Positions 8,716 to 16,442 are shown, counted from the stretch's first letter. The stretch is DNA of 32,023 nucleotides from JBOHSA01 sp050732995 (GCA_050732995.1 JBOHSA010000222.1:1-32023); one strand, 5' to 3'. The notes: a model not told the origin generated them from the sequence alone. Numbers and translations: made by a program.

Positions 8716-9239
8716 CAGGCGCTCCCCACCGGGGACTCGGCCCGGGCGACAGCCGCCCGCCGGTAGTCCCACAGGGCATAGACGCCGATTGCCGCCGTCG
8801 CCCAGGCGAGCGGCCGGACCAAGGCCGACTCGGCGATGAATGCGGTGAGCGTCAAGAGCTGGCACACCGTGACCGCCTTGCCCCCGGCGCGTGCCGGGAG
8901 GGCGATCGGGCGGCGCAGCATCCAGGTGCCCAGGAATCCGAGGGCGGCCACGAGGTCCCGGAGCAGCACACCCGCGATCTCGAGCGGGGTGAGCAACCCG
9001 CGCCGGGCGACGGTGAGGAACGCCGACAGCATGAACAGCTTGTCCGCCATCGGGTCGAGGACCGCCCCTACGCGGGACCCTCCGAAGCGCCGCGCGAGGA
9101 GGCCGTCGAAGAAGTCCGACGCCGCGGCGGCGCCGACGATGGCGAGCTGCCACCCCGGGCTGGTCACGAACGGAAACAGCGCGGCGAGCGGAACGCGAAG
9201 CGCCGTGAGGAGATCGGCGGGTTTGATCCACGGTTTCAC
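8715..9239 (-). CDS. CDP-alcohol phosphatidyltransferase family protein
   Basis: This is an inner-membrane enzyme that transfers a phosphatidyl group from CDP-diacylglycerol to an alcohol (glycerol-3-phosphate, inositol or similar). The diagnostic motif D-G-x2-A-R-x8-G-x3-D-x3-D is complete: SDFFDGLLARRFGGSRVGAV followed by LDPMADK (about residues 41-67). The 174-residue length and about five membrane helices resemble PgsA-type enzymes, but substrate specificity cannot be read from the motif. The start is GTG at 9239 with GGGAGGGG a few bases upstream. It heads the operon continuing with the barrel-like protein, OsmC and the small exported protein. Confidence 0.9.
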   Translation of the reverse strand: MKPWIKPADLLTALRVPLAALFPFVTSPGWQLAIVGAAAASDFFDGLLARRFGGSRVGAVLDPMADKLFMLSAFLTVARRGLLTPLEIAGVLLRDLVAALGFLGTWMLRRPIALPARAGGKAVTVCQLLTLTAFIAESALVRPLAWATAAIGVYALWDYRRAAVARAESPVGSA

Positions 9240-9274
9240 TTGCCCCTCCCTGCGGTGCGCCGTAGCTTCACGCC

Positions 9275-9733
9275 GTGGACCTCAAGCTGCTGAAGCAGGC
9301 GGCCATCTTCCAAGACCTCGACGACGGCGAGCTCGCCCGAGTGGCCGAAGTGTGCCGCGACCAGAAGCTCACGGTCGGCCAGCACATCTTCAAGGAAGGC
9401 GAACCCGGCAACCGCCTATTCATCATTTCCGAGGGCGAAGTGCGCATTTCCCGCACCATCCCCGGTTCCGGCGAGGAGGCGCTCGCCGTGCTGAAGCCCG
9501 GCGCCTGCTTCGGCGAGATGTCGATTTTCGACCGCTCGGAGCGCTCGACCGACGCGATCGCGAACACGGGGTGTACCCTCATCACGATCTCGCGATCCGA
9601 CTTCGAGCTCCTGCTGGACTTCAACCGGGACATCGCCTACAAGGTGCTGTGGTCGGTCGTGCGGCTGCTCTCGGCCCGGCTCCGGGTGACCAACGACAAC
9701 CTGCGCTCGTTTCTTGCGATGTCCATGTTCTAA
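9275..9733 (+). CDS. Cyclic-nucleotide-binding domain protein without DNA-binding domain
   Basis: The 152-residue protein is almost entirely one cNMP-binding beta-roll of the Crp/EPAC type. Visible features are the start LLKQAAIFQDLDDGELARVA, the strand IFKEGEPGNRLFIISEGEV, and the phosphate-binding-cassette region PGACFGEMSIFDRSERSTDA, where GE and R..T are the usual ligand contacts. The C-terminal helix ends at residue 152 and no helix-turn-helix follows, so it cannot act like Crp on DNA by itself. It may control a partner protein by ligand binding. The start is GTG at 9275, divergent from the phosphatidyltransferase with a 35-base gap. Confidence 0.88.
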   Translation: MDLKLLKQAAIFQDLDDGELARVAEVCRDQKLTVGQHIFKEGEPGNRLFIISEGEVRISRTIPGSGEEALAVLKPGACFGEMSIFDRSERSTDAIANTGCTLITISRSDFELLLDFNRDIAYKVLWSVVRLLSARLRVTNDNLRSFLAMSMF

Positions 9734-9822
9734 ACGGCGGCACGCCCGATCCCGTCGCGCGCCCTCCCCCTCCCGTTCCGCCCTCCGCCCTGGCCGCGCT
9801 AACCTAAGGAGTTTTACACTTA

Positions 9823-10911
9823 ATGGCACATATGGCTCGACTACCACTCCCGCTGCTCGCGGGGGCTGCGCTGGTCGGCGCGGCCTGCCTGGACACCGGC
9901 TCTCTCCAGGCGCGGCGCCTGGTGCTCAAACCGGTGCTCGACTCGCTGTTCATCGCAGACACGCTGCAGCCCCCGCTCGCGGTCACCTATTACGACGACC
10001 ACGGCGACATCCAAGCTGCCGGCCCGATCCAGTGGCTCAGCACCGCGCCATCCGTTGCCACCGTGTCGTCGAGCGGTCAGGTCGTCGGTGTCGGCAAGGG
10101 CTTCACCGTCATCGCGGCGTACGCGCACGGCGTGACGGGGCAGGCGCTGATCGCGGTGTCGCGTCCGCTGGATGTGACCGTGCTGCTCGACACGATCTAC
10201 CTGCTGCCGGGCGACAGTCTGACGGTGCCGGTCCAAGTCTTGCGAAAGGCTGGCCGACCGCCGGAGTCGTGGTTCGCGGCCGCCCCGAACGGGGCGTTCA
10301 CCATCGACTCGGCAACGGGGCTCATCAACGCCGCGAGCGTTGGCGGGCCCTTCCCCTTCATCGCGCACGCCGACACCGTGGCCGACACGGGGTGGGTGGA
10401 AGTGCGGGAGCCGACCGCCGCCGACCAGGCGCGGGGGTTCTATACGATTTTCGGCACGGTCGTGCGCCGGCACGCGGCGCCGGTCCAAGCGGTCAACTAC
10501 GAGCGCCTCGGCGACACCCTCACCTTCCGCCTCGACGTGTTCGACAACGCCATCAACGAGCATGTCGTCGTCACCCTCCGGTCGGCGGTGACGGCGCCGG
10601 GCCAATTCGTCATCGACTCGATCTCCCCACTGGAAGCGAGCGGTCCCGGCGTGAACCCGATTTGTCGGCCTCCGCGCTCGTGGGCCACGTGGTCCACCGC
10701 GGCGGTCTCACCGAGCCTCAGCGCGTGGTCGCGCGCCGGCGGCTCCCTGACGATCACGCGGCTGGTCAGCGGGGCGGGCGGCCAGACGATCGGCGGCCGC
10801 TTCGATTTCCGCGCGCAGCGCGAGGGCTTTTACAGCGACCCGCTGGGCGTGCTCGCCATCCGCGGCACGTTCGTGGCCCTGCTCTCGACGGACACGAACC
10901 GCTGCCCGTGA
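9823..10911 (+). CDS. Lipoprotein with bacterial Ig-like (Big_2-type) domain
   Basis: The 362-residue product begins with a lipoprotein signal (LPLPLLAGAALVGAAC, lipobox LVGAAC), so it should be lipid-anchored on the cell envelope. Residues about 30-115 read like a Big_2 domain: a strand pair, then WLSTAPSVATVSSSGQVVGV and GKGFTVIAAYAHGVTGQAL, with the characteristic W-x-S-x-x-x-x-V-A-T-V core. The rest is beta-rich and lacks catalytic motifs, with a cysteine pair in NPICRPPRSW and the C-terminal TNRCP. AAGGAG lies about 12 bases before the ATG; a second ATG three codons in is possible. The stop overlaps the next gene's GTG, so it is coupled to the SpeD-like gene. Confidence 0.85.
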   Translation: MAHMARLPLPLLAGAALVGAACLDTGSLQARRLVLKPVLDSLFIADTLQPPLAVTYYDDHGDIQAAGPIQWLSTAPSVATVSSSGQVVGVGKGFTVIAAYAHGVTGQALIAVSRPLDVTVLLDTIYLLPGDSLTVPVQVLRKAGRPPESWFAAAPNGAFTIDSATGLINAASVGGPFPFIAHADTVADTGWVEVREPTAADQARGFYTIFGTVVRRHAAPVQAVNYERLGDTLTFRLDVFDNAINEHVVVTLRSAVTAPGQFVIDSISPLEASGPGVNPICRPPRSWATWSTAAVSPSLSAWSRAGGSLTITRLVSGAGGQTIGGRFDFRAQREGFYSDPLGVLAIRGTFVALLSTDTNRCP

Positions 10912-11273
10912 GGTTCGAGCACGTCTCCGCCGACCTCGGCGGGATCCCCGCGGACCGGCTGGCGGACGTCCAGGGCCTCTCGGCCCTACTCCTGTCGGCG
11001 GCGAACGCGGCGGGCCTCGCGCCCGCGCAGGGGCCCGTCATCAAGCCCGGGCCGGGGGGCGTGGCCGCGGTGCTGGTCTGCCACGGCGGCCACGTGGCCC
11101 TGCACACCCTTCCCGACGACGGGCTCTGCTTCGCCGACATCGCGGGGTTGGGGGCGGTGCAGCCCCGGCGCGCGCTCGACATCCTGGTCCGCCGGCTCGG
11201 CGCGCGCGAGGTGCGCAGCGACGCCCGTCACCGCGGGCCCGTCACTCTCCCTTCCGACCCGGAGACCCCATGA
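10908..11273 (+). CDS. S-adenosylmethionine decarboxylase-like (SpeD-fold) protein lacking the processing serine
   Basis: The 121-residue protein resembles the bacterial AdoMet decarboxylase proenzyme in length and in its central block GGHVALHTLPDDGLCFADIA (60-79). This aligns with the family pattern ESH-x-x-IHTWPE-x-G-x-A-x-VD. In active enzymes the Ser of ESH is converted to the pyruvoyl cofactor; here that position is Gly61. The later conserved Cys of the TCG motif is also absent (IAGLG). His66 of the HT motif is retained. Self-cleavage and pyruvoyl chemistry are therefore not expected, and a non-enzymatic or altered role is likely. The GTG at 10908 overlaps the upstream stop by 4 bases (GTGA), and the stop overlaps the DoxX start (ATGA). 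Confidence 0.75.
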   Translation: MRFEHVSADLGGIPADRLADVQGLSALLLSAANAAGLAPAQGPVIKPGPGGVAAVLVCHGGHVALHTLPDDGLCFADIAGLGAVQPRRALDILVRRLGAREVRSDARHRGPVTLPSDPETP

Positions 11274-11656
11274 ACAGCCTCACTCCGTACGCGGCGTTCT
11301 TCATGCGGCTCGCCGTCGGCGGCGTGTTCCTGAACCACGGCATCGACAAGTTTCAGCGGGGCGTCGCGGGGGTGGCCGGCTACTTGTCGAGCCTGGGCCT
11401 CCCGTTCGCCACGATCCTCGCCGTCCTCCTGATCGCCATCGAGACGGTGGGCGCCGTGTGCGTCCTGCTCGGGATCTTCACGCGCCTGTGGGCGATGGCC
11501 ATGGCCGTCGTGATGATGGGGGCGATCCTCGTGGCGAAGCTGCCCCGGGGCGGGAGCTTCGAGCTCGAGGCCCTGCTCCTAGCCGGCGCGGTGACGCTCG
11601 TCGCGCTCGGCGACGGGCCGCTCAGCATCGCCGTGCGGTTCAAGAAAGGCGACTAG
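11270..11656 (+). CDS. DoxX-family membrane protein
   Basis: This 128-residue protein has four membrane helices. The DoxX signature lies at the N-terminus: FFMRLAVGGVFLNHGIDKFQ (about 10-29), followed by VAGYLSSLGLPFATILAVLL. DoxX proteins sit in the inner membrane; in some organisms they associate with quinol oxidases or thiol/redox stress systems, but their reaction is not settled. The start ATG overlaps the SpeD-like stop by 4 bases. It ends the three-gene unit that begins with the Ig-like lipoprotein, directly abutting the convergent TPR gene. Confidence 0.9.
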   Translation: MNSLTPYAAFFMRLAVGGVFLNHGIDKFQRGVAGVAGYLSSLGLPFATILAVLLIAIETVGAVCVLLGIFTRLWAMAMAVVMMGAILVAKLPRGGSFELEALLLAGAVTLVALGDGPLSIAVRFKKGD

Positions 11657-12817
11657 TCAGTGTAGGATTCTGAGCAGCCCCGCGTCCGCCGAGCCTTTGA
11701 TGAAGCTTTCCGGATCCGTCGCCGGGATCGCGATGCCGGTCTGCCGGCGGCCGCGCTGCGCGCTCGCGGTCATGTACTCTTCCACGGACCCGTCCGCCCA
11801 CTCGGCCGCGTCGTCCTTCATCTGCCGGACGATCTCCGCCCAGGTGCCGACGTAGGTGACCCCGGCGGGCGTGCTGACGCGGTGCACCTCGCCGGCCCCG
11901 CCCGCGCCCCCGTTGGCTCCCGCCCCCGCGCCGCCCGATGTGGCCCGCGACCGCATCCCCTGCAGCTCCGTGAGCAGCGTCCCGAATAGCTCGAGCTGCC
12001 GGGGATCGCGGATCCGGCCGTCGGGACCCATCGCCTCGATTTCGGCGAGCACCAGATCGTCCGGCTCCGAGTCTCTCGCGAGCTCCCCCAGGCGGTCATG
12101 CCAGGGCACGAGCTCGGGATCGTCGTCGGGCAGACGGTAGACGCTCTTCTTCAGCTCCAGCAGGCGCCAGATCGCGAGCCCGTCGAAATGGTCGTCCGGC
12201 TCGGTGCGCTCGAGGTGGAACAGCGCGGCTTCGTACTCGCCGCGGTCGTACAGCAGGTTGGCGAGGTAGATACGCGCTTCCGCATGGGCGGGATCGAGCT
12301 CCAACGCGCGGCGCAGCCAGTAGAGGGCGCCGCCTTCGTCGTTCAGCCGGTGCGCCGCATACCCGACGCAGGCCGCCGCCTCGGCGGAATCGGCGTGGGC
12401 GGTGACGGCGACTTCGAAGAACCGCCGGGCCTGATCGAGCACGCCCTCGCGGAACAGGGCGCGCCCGATCTGCAACATGAGGTCGTGGTCGTCGCGGAAC
12501 CCGAGGGCGAGAATGCGGTCGAAGCGGCCCACCGCGCCGCTCCGGTCGCCGAACTTGAGCAGCACTTCCCCGAGACCGGCCAGCGCGTCCTCGTGATCGG
12601 GATCGAGGCTGACGGCCTCGTCGAACGCGCGGCGCGCCCAGGCATACTCTTCGCGCGCCAGCCGCGCGTAACCCACCCCCACGTGCAGCTCGATGGCGTG
12701 GGGATACAGCCCCAAGCCTTCCCGCAGCGTGTCGATCGCTTCGTCGTATTGTCCGTCGTTGTAGAGCTGGTGTGCGCGTTCGTCGTAGTCGTCGGAGCTG
12801 AGGAACGGTTCCGACAT
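11657..12817 (-). CDS. Tetratricopeptide-repeat protein
   Basis: The 386-residue cytoplasmic protein has about six TPR units in the first 230 residues, for example YDERAHQLYNDGQYDEAIDT, EYAWARRAFDEAVSLDPDHE, QARRFFEVAVTAHADSAEAA and ALYWLRRALELDPAHAEARI. A non-TPR segment follows. A Gly/Ala-rich linker (SGGAGAGANGGAGGAGE, about 296-312) leads to a compact C-terminal part that reads VTYVGTWAEIVRQMKDDAAE and continues to GRRQTGIAIP. The start at 12817 has GGGAGA about 10 bases upstream; the longer ORF to 12874 lacks one. It probably serves as a scaffold; no partner is evident. It is divergent from argJ. Confidence 0.88.
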   Translation of the reverse strand: MSEPFLSSDDYDERAHQLYNDGQYDEAIDTLREGLGLYPHAIELHVGVGYARLAREEYAWARRAFDEAVSLDPDHEDALAGLGEVLLKFGDRSGAVGRFDRILALGFRDDHDLMLQIGRALFREGVLDQARRFFEVAVTAHADSAEAAACVGYAAHRLNDEGGALYWLRRALELDPAHAEARIYLANLLYDRGEYEAALFHLERTEPDDHFDGLAIWRLLELKKSVYRLPDDDPELVPWHDRLGELARDSEPDDLVLAEIEAMGPDGRIRDPRQLELFGTLLTELQGMRSRATSGGAGAGANGGAGGAGEVHRVSTPAGVTYVGTWAEIVRQMKDDAAEWADGSVEEYMTASAQRGRRQTGIAIPATDPESFIKGSADAGLLRILH

Positions 12818-12845
12818 CGAACGGGTCTCCCGGGAAGGTTGGGCT

Positions 12846-12874
12846 ATGATAAGAAAAAGCGTGCGGTTACACAA
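12846..12874 (-). promoter_or_regulatory. Putative promoter of the TPR gene
   Basis: On the minus strand TTGTGT and TATCAT are separated by 17 bases (match to TTGACA/TATAAT in 3 and 5 positions). The -10 lies about 28 bases before the ATG at 12817, leaving room for the GGGAGA ribosome binding site. This is a sequence match only. Confidence 0.35.
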
Positions 12875-12889
12875 GCGACAGACGCGGGC

Positions 12890-12895
12890 TATCTT
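12890..12895 (+). promoter_or_regulatory. Putative -10 element of argJ
   Basis: TATCTT (4 of 6 matches) lies 8 bases upstream of the argJ ATG. No ribosome binding site fits in the remaining GCCCGCCG, so a leaderless transcript is possible. No convincing -35 box. Confidence 0.3.
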
Positions 12896-12903
12896 GCCCG
12901 CCG

Positions 12904-14145
12904 ATGCGCGATACGCTCCTCGCCGTGCGTGACGGCTCGGTCACCTCGCCCCGGGGCTTTACCGCCGGCGCCGCGGCCGGCGGGCTGAAGCCCGGCGGCG
13001 GCCTCGACGTGGCGCTGCTCGTCAGCGCCACGAGCTGCGCCACCGCGGGCGTGTTCACGCGGAACGCGGTGCGCGCCGCGCCCGTGCTCTACGATCAGGA
13101 CCTGCTCGGCGAGCGCCCCGGCCGGATCCGCGCGGTGGCGATGAACGCGCGCGTGGCGAACGCCTGCACCGGCACCGAGGGGCTCGCCGCCGCCCGGGCC
13201 ATGGCCCAAGCGGCGGAGCAGGCGGCCGGCCTGCCCCCGCGCACGGCGCTCGTGCTCTCGACCGGCGTGATCGGCATCCCCCTGCCCGGCCCGCTGATCG
13301 CGGAAGGCCTCCGCCACGCGGCCGCCCGGTTGACGCCCGAGGGCGGGCTCGAGGCCGCGCGCGCGATCATGACCACCGACACGCGGCCCAAGCATTGCGC
13401 CCTCCGGCTGGAGACGCCCGCCGGGGTCCTCACGGTCGGCGGGATCGCCAAAGGCGCCGGGATGATCCACCCCGACATGGCGACCCTGCTGGCCGTCCTC
13501 ACGACGGATGCCGTGGCCGAGCCCGCCACCCTGGCCCCGCTGCTGCGCCGGGTCGCCGACCGCACCTTCAACGCGATCTCGGTGGACGGCGACACCAGCA
13601 CGAATGACACCGTCCTGCTGCTCGCCAACGGGCAATCCGGCGTGGATCCGACGCACGACGGCGCGACCGCGAAGGTATTCGAGGAAGCCGTCCAGCAGGT
13701 CGCCCGGACGCTCGCGGTCGCCGTCGTGGAGGACGGCGAGGGCGCCACCAAGTTCCTGGAGATCCGGGTCAGCGGCGCGCCGACGGAAGCCGCGGCGCGC
13801 GAGGTGGGGCGCGCGATCGCGCGCTCCGCCCTGGTGAAGACGGCGGTGTACGGCGCCGATCCTAACTGGGGGCGCGTGCTCGCCGCGGCCGGGGCCGCCG
13901 GCGTCCCGCTGCCCGCGGACCGCCTCACGCTCCGCGCCGACAGTGGGGACGACTCCGGCACCTGGATCACGCTGGCCGAAGGGGGCGCCACAGCCCACCC
14001 CGATCCCGCGCGCTCGCGCGCCGTGTTCCAGCAGAAACGCATCCGCCTGCACCTCGACCTGGGCGTCGGGCGCGGCGAGGCGGTGGTGTGGACCTGCGAT
14101 CTGTCGCCGGACTACATCCGAATCAACGCGGACTACACGTCCTAG
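12904..14145 (+). CDS. argJ: Bifunctional glutamate N-acetyltransferase / amino-acid acetyltransferase ArgJ
   Basis: ArgJ transfers acetyl from N-acetylornithine to glutamate, and in bifunctional forms also makes N-acetylglutamate from acetyl-CoA, in arginine synthesis. The 413-residue protein matches the family. The autoproteolysis site is present in KGAGMIHPDMATLLAVLTTD: cleavage before T194 would give alpha and beta chains, with Thr as nucleophile. Other family blocks are LVLSTGVIGIPLP, IMTTDTRPK and SVDGDTSTNDT. The C-terminus ends in the typical IRINADYTS. The gene stands alone, with its stop directly abutting the convergent DUF255 gene, and no other arg genes are in the window. Confidence 0.96.
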   Translation: MRDTLLAVRDGSVTSPRGFTAGAAAGGLKPGGGLDVALLVSATSCATAGVFTRNAVRAAPVLYDQDLLGERPGRIRAVAMNARVANACTGTEGLAAARAMAQAAEQAAGLPPRTALVLSTGVIGIPLPGPLIAEGLRHAAARLTPEGGLEAARAIMTTDTRPKHCALRLETPAGVLTVGGIAKGAGMIHPDMATLLAVLTTDAVAEPATLAPLLRRVADRTFNAISVDGDTSTNDTVLLLANGQSGVDPTHDGATAKVFEEAVQQVARTLAVAVVEDGEGATKFLEIRVSGAPTEAAAREVGRAIARSALVKTAVYGADPNWGRVLAAAGAAGVPLPADRLTLRADSGDDSGTWITLAEGGATAHPDPARSRAVFQQKRIRLHLDLGVGRGEAVVWTCDLSPDYIRINADYTS

Positions 14146-15705
14146 CTAGCGCGGCAGCGCCTCGCGCGCCGCGGCGAGATAGCTCGCCGCCCCCACGCCT
14201 TCGCCGCCGATCAGGCCGGCGAACGCTTGGAGCGTCGCGCGGGCCCGCTCGCGGTACCGGGCGTCCCCGGTCACGTCCGCCAGGTCGAGCAGGAGGTGGG
14301 CGGCCCAGGCGTTCGCCCCGGGCAGGACGTCGTCGAGCACCTGTTTGGTCCGGTCGGCCAGCGCCGGCGCCGCCGGGTCGGGTCGCGCGGAGTCGTAGTA
14401 GCCGCCCGCCGAGTCCGCAAAGTCGCGGTCCAGGATGGCGGCGAGGTCCTGGGCCACGGCGAGGAAGCGGTTGAGGAGGGGAGGAGCGCCGGCGGCCGCG
14501 GTTCGGCCCAGCGCCCGGTACGCCGCCAGGCAGGCGACCGCCACCTGCACCTGGTCCTGGAGCAGCCCGACGATGTCGCCGTCGGGGGCGTGCCGGACGC
14601 CGCGCCCGGGCGCGTACACCCGTTTGAGCAGCGCCTCGAGCGCGAGGCGCGCCTGCTCCACGAGCTCGGGTTCCCCGAGCGCCGGCGCCGCCTCGAGCAG
14701 CGCGCCGATCCGGAAGGCCTCCTGATCGGCGTAGATGTCGCGCCGGTCGCGTTCACCCAGGTCACGCACCAGCTGCCGCGCCAACCGACGGGCGGCCTCG
14801 CGATACCCGTCGCGTCCTGTCGGGCCCGCGGCGGCGGCGAGCTGTCGCAGCAGCGCCGCCCGGAGCAGCGGCGGCGGATCCTCCCGCCCGAGGCCGGGGG
14901 CGACCAGCGAGTCGAGCAGCAGGTCGAGACCCGCTATCGCCGCCGCGAGCCAGACCGTGTCGCCGCTCCACCGGTACTCCGCCAGCATCAGCCCGATAGC
15001 CTGGGCGTGCGCGACGCCGCCGGGCGACGCCGGGCCGCGCGCGGCCGCCCCGAGCGTGCGGCGCACCCCGTCGATCTCACGCCGGACGACCTCCGAGCGG
15101 AGCGGGCCGGCCCCGCCCCCCAGCGCGCTCCGGGCCACCGCGAGCTCCCGCACCAGCGCGGCGTGCCGGAAGACGAACTCCCGCCGCTCGCGGTAGCTCC
15201 GCGCCACCTCCGGCAGGATCTGGCGCAGGCCGCGCCCGGTCACCGGATCGTCCGCCGGGAAAAACGTCCCGCCGAAGAACGCGGCGCCATCGGGCGTGAG
15301 GAACACCGTGAGCGGCAGCCCGCGCAGGCCGGCCAGCGTCTGCACCGCCGACTCATACCAGCGTGCGACGTCGGGCCGGGCGTCGCGATCGACGCGCACC
15401 GGCACGAACAACGAATCGATCAACACCCCGAGCTCCGGGTCAGCGTACGCCTCCCGGTCCATCAACGCGCAGAGGCGACAATCGTCGGAGCCGACATAGA
15501 GCAGGACGGGACGATCCAGCCGGGCGGCGAGCTCGAACGCGTCGCGTCCCCATGGTTGCCAGCCGACGGGCTGGCGTGCCGCCCGGACGAGGTAGCTCGT
15601 GGTCGAGCGTGCCATCCGGTTCACGAGCGGTCCGCGCTCGGCGACGCAGGCCGCCAGAACGGGGAGTGTCAGGACGGAGAGGAGCGCGACGGGTCGTGGA
15701 GTCAC
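14146..15705 (-). CDS. Thioredoxin-fold DUF255 (YyaL/SSP411-like) lipoprotein
   Basis: The 519-residue protein starts with a lipoprotein signal (LLSVLTLPVLAAC, Cys20). A thioredoxin-like domain follows (about 45-170): VGWQPWGRDAFELAARLDRP, SDDCRLCALMDREAYADPEL and the cis-Pro region LRGLPLTVFLTPDG, then FFGGTFFPADDP. The C-terminal two thirds form helical repeats resembling the glycoside-hydrolase-like toroid of this family (YADQEAFRIGALLEAAPALG and onward). In typical cytoplasmic relatives the motif is HWCHVM; here it is DDCRLCALMD, a CXXC, and the protein appears exported. Length is shorter than the usual 650-700. The start is GTG at 15705. Function in the family is unknown. Confidence 0.85.
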   Translation of the reverse strand: MTPRPVALLSVLTLPVLAACVAERGPLVNRMARSTTSYLVRAARQPVGWQPWGRDAFELAARLDRPVLLYVGSDDCRLCALMDREAYADPELGVLIDSLFVPVRVDRDARPDVARWYESAVQTLAGLRGLPLTVFLTPDGAAFFGGTFFPADDPVTGRGLRQILPEVARSYRERREFVFRHAALVRELAVARSALGGGAGPLRSEVVRREIDGVRRTLGAAARGPASPGGVAHAQAIGLMLAEYRWSGDTVWLAAAIAGLDLLLDSLVAPGLGREDPPPLLRAALLRQLAAAAGPTGRDGYREAARRLARQLVRDLGERDRRDIYADQEAFRIGALLEAAPALGEPELVEQARLALEALLKRVYAPGRGVRHAPDGDIVGLLQDQVQVAVACLAAYRALGRTAAAGAPPLLNRFLAVAQDLAAILDRDFADSAGGYYDSARPDPAAPALADRTKQVLDDVLPGANAWAAHLLLDLADVTGDARYRERARATLQAFAGLIGGEGVGAASYLAAAREALPR

Positions 15706-15721
15706 GGCGCTTCACAATACC

Positions 15722-15739
15722 CGCTCCCGCAAGGGAGCG
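15722..15739. other. Perfect hairpin with GCAA loop upstream of the DUF255 gene
   Basis: CGCTCCC-GCAA-GGGAGCG forms a 7-bp stem; the plus-strand loop GCAA is of the stable GNRA type. It lies 16 bases before the GTG start of the minus-strand gene at 15705 and has no T-tract. It could be a 5'-UTR structure or an operator-like inverted repeat. Only the symmetry is seen. Confidence 0.35.
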
Positions 15740-15910
15740 TTCCCGTCTCGCGGATGTAAAAACGGCCTGGGGGGCGCCGAAAGCGAGGTCGGGCGTGCGG
15801 TCCCTCCCTGCCCCTTCAGCGGTTCACTCCCAGGCCGCTTGCGATTTCCTACCCGGGCACCGTCGGCGGGTGCCATGGGCATCCCCCACCGGCCGGTGTA
15901 TCGTTCGCGC

Positions 15911-16156
15911 ATGACCCCGACTACCATCACCCCGAAAGCGAATGGGCCGCTGATCGTCGCAGGACCCTGCCGGATCCTGACCCCAGACGGGACCGAGATT
16001 CCCGTCCCGCCGCGCAAGGACGGCACACCCGCGCAAGTCGTTGTCCTGTGCCGTTGTGGAGGCTCGAGCACCAAGCCGTTTTGTGACGGAACTCACAAAC
16101 GGAACGGCTTTACCGACGCTCCCCTGCCCCCCCTGCCCCCCTCACCTCCCGCCTAG
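15911..16156 (+). CDS. CDGSH-type iron-sulfur domain protein
   Basis: The 81-residue protein carries the CDGSH zinc-finger-like 2Fe-2S motif as CRCGGSSTKPFCDGTH (about 50-65), with three Cys and one His ligand. GTH replaces GSH, as in many bacterial members. The preceding strand GPLIVAGPCRILTPDGTEIP is also typical. Family proteins bind a redox-active 2Fe-2S cluster, and their role in bacteria is poorly known. The C-terminus is an unusual Pro-rich tail (LPPLPPSPPA) encoded by C-rich hexamers. TATCGT lies 6 bases before the ATG at 15911 and no ribosome binding site is seen. Confidence 0.88.
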   Translation: MTPTTITPKANGPLIVAGPCRILTPDGTEIPVPPRKDGTPAQVVVLCRCGGSSTKPFCDGTHKRNGFTDAPLPPLPPSPPA

Positions 16157-16168
16157 GGGGCCGGGAGG
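16145..16168 (+). terminator. GC-rich hairpin spanning the CDGSH stop codon
   Basis: CCTCCCG pairs with CGGGAGG across a 10-base loop containing the TAG stop; a 9-base G run (16167-16175) follows. There is no T-tract, so termination activity is uncertain. Confidence 0.3.
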
Positions 16169-16220
16169 GGGGGGGATGGTGTTATGTTGTGCCCACGCGG
16201 GTGGGGACCCTCTGCCCCCG

Positions 16221-16237
16221 CCCCTGCCCCTGCCCCT
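16221..16237 (+). repeat. Short tandem hexamer repeat (CCCCTG)
   Basis: Nearly three copies of a CCCCTG hexamer lie just before the ribosome binding site of the zinc-ribbon gene. The same hexamer-like composition encodes the Pro tail of the CDGSH protein 100 bases upstream, which suggests slippage growth of C-rich sequence here. Confidence 0.6.
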
Positions 16238-16251
16238 AACGGAGGAGCGAC

Positions 16252-16428
16252 ATGGCGAAGGCCGGCAAGGCGCCGATGGCCGCGGATGAAGGCTACTGCG
16301 TGAAGTGCAAGGCGAAGCGCAAGATCTCCAACCCCCAGCAGGTGAAGATGGCCAACGGGCGTCCCGCCCTGAAGGGCGTGTGCCCGGTGTGCGGCACCGG
16401 GATGTTCAAGATCCTGCCCCCGAAGTGA
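16252..16428 (+). CDS. DUF5679-type zinc-ribbon protein, 58 residues
   Basis: A perfect GGAGGAG 5 bases before the ATG at 16252 and a complete short frame identify this gene. The product has two CXXC pairs, EGYCVKCKAKR (C16, C19) and GVCPVCGTGMF (C44, C47). Between them lies KISNPQQVKMANGRPALKG, exactly the layout of DUF5679 proteins (N-P-x-x-V-x-x-x-N-G-R-P-A-x-x-G). The four cysteines should bind one zinc ion. Similar small proteins are widespread in Chloroflexi, actinobacteria and relatives, sometimes next to topoisomerase genes, but their job is unknown. A hairpin (16443-16480) follows the stop. Confidence 0.9.
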   Translation: MAKAGKAPMAADEGYCVKCKAKRKISNPQQVKMANGRPALKGVCPVCGTGMFKILPPK

Positions 16429-16442
16429 GCGCCGCACGCGCC

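Noticed and set aside
12889..14052. 387-codon minus-strand frame opposite argJ
   Set aside because: Shadow with Gly/Arg/His-rich sequence; argJ has all family motifs on the plus strand.
16201..16240. CRISPR-like or regulatory repeat made of CCCCTG units
   Set aside because: Only about three adjacent hexamers with no spacers; simple slippage of C-rich sequence explains it.
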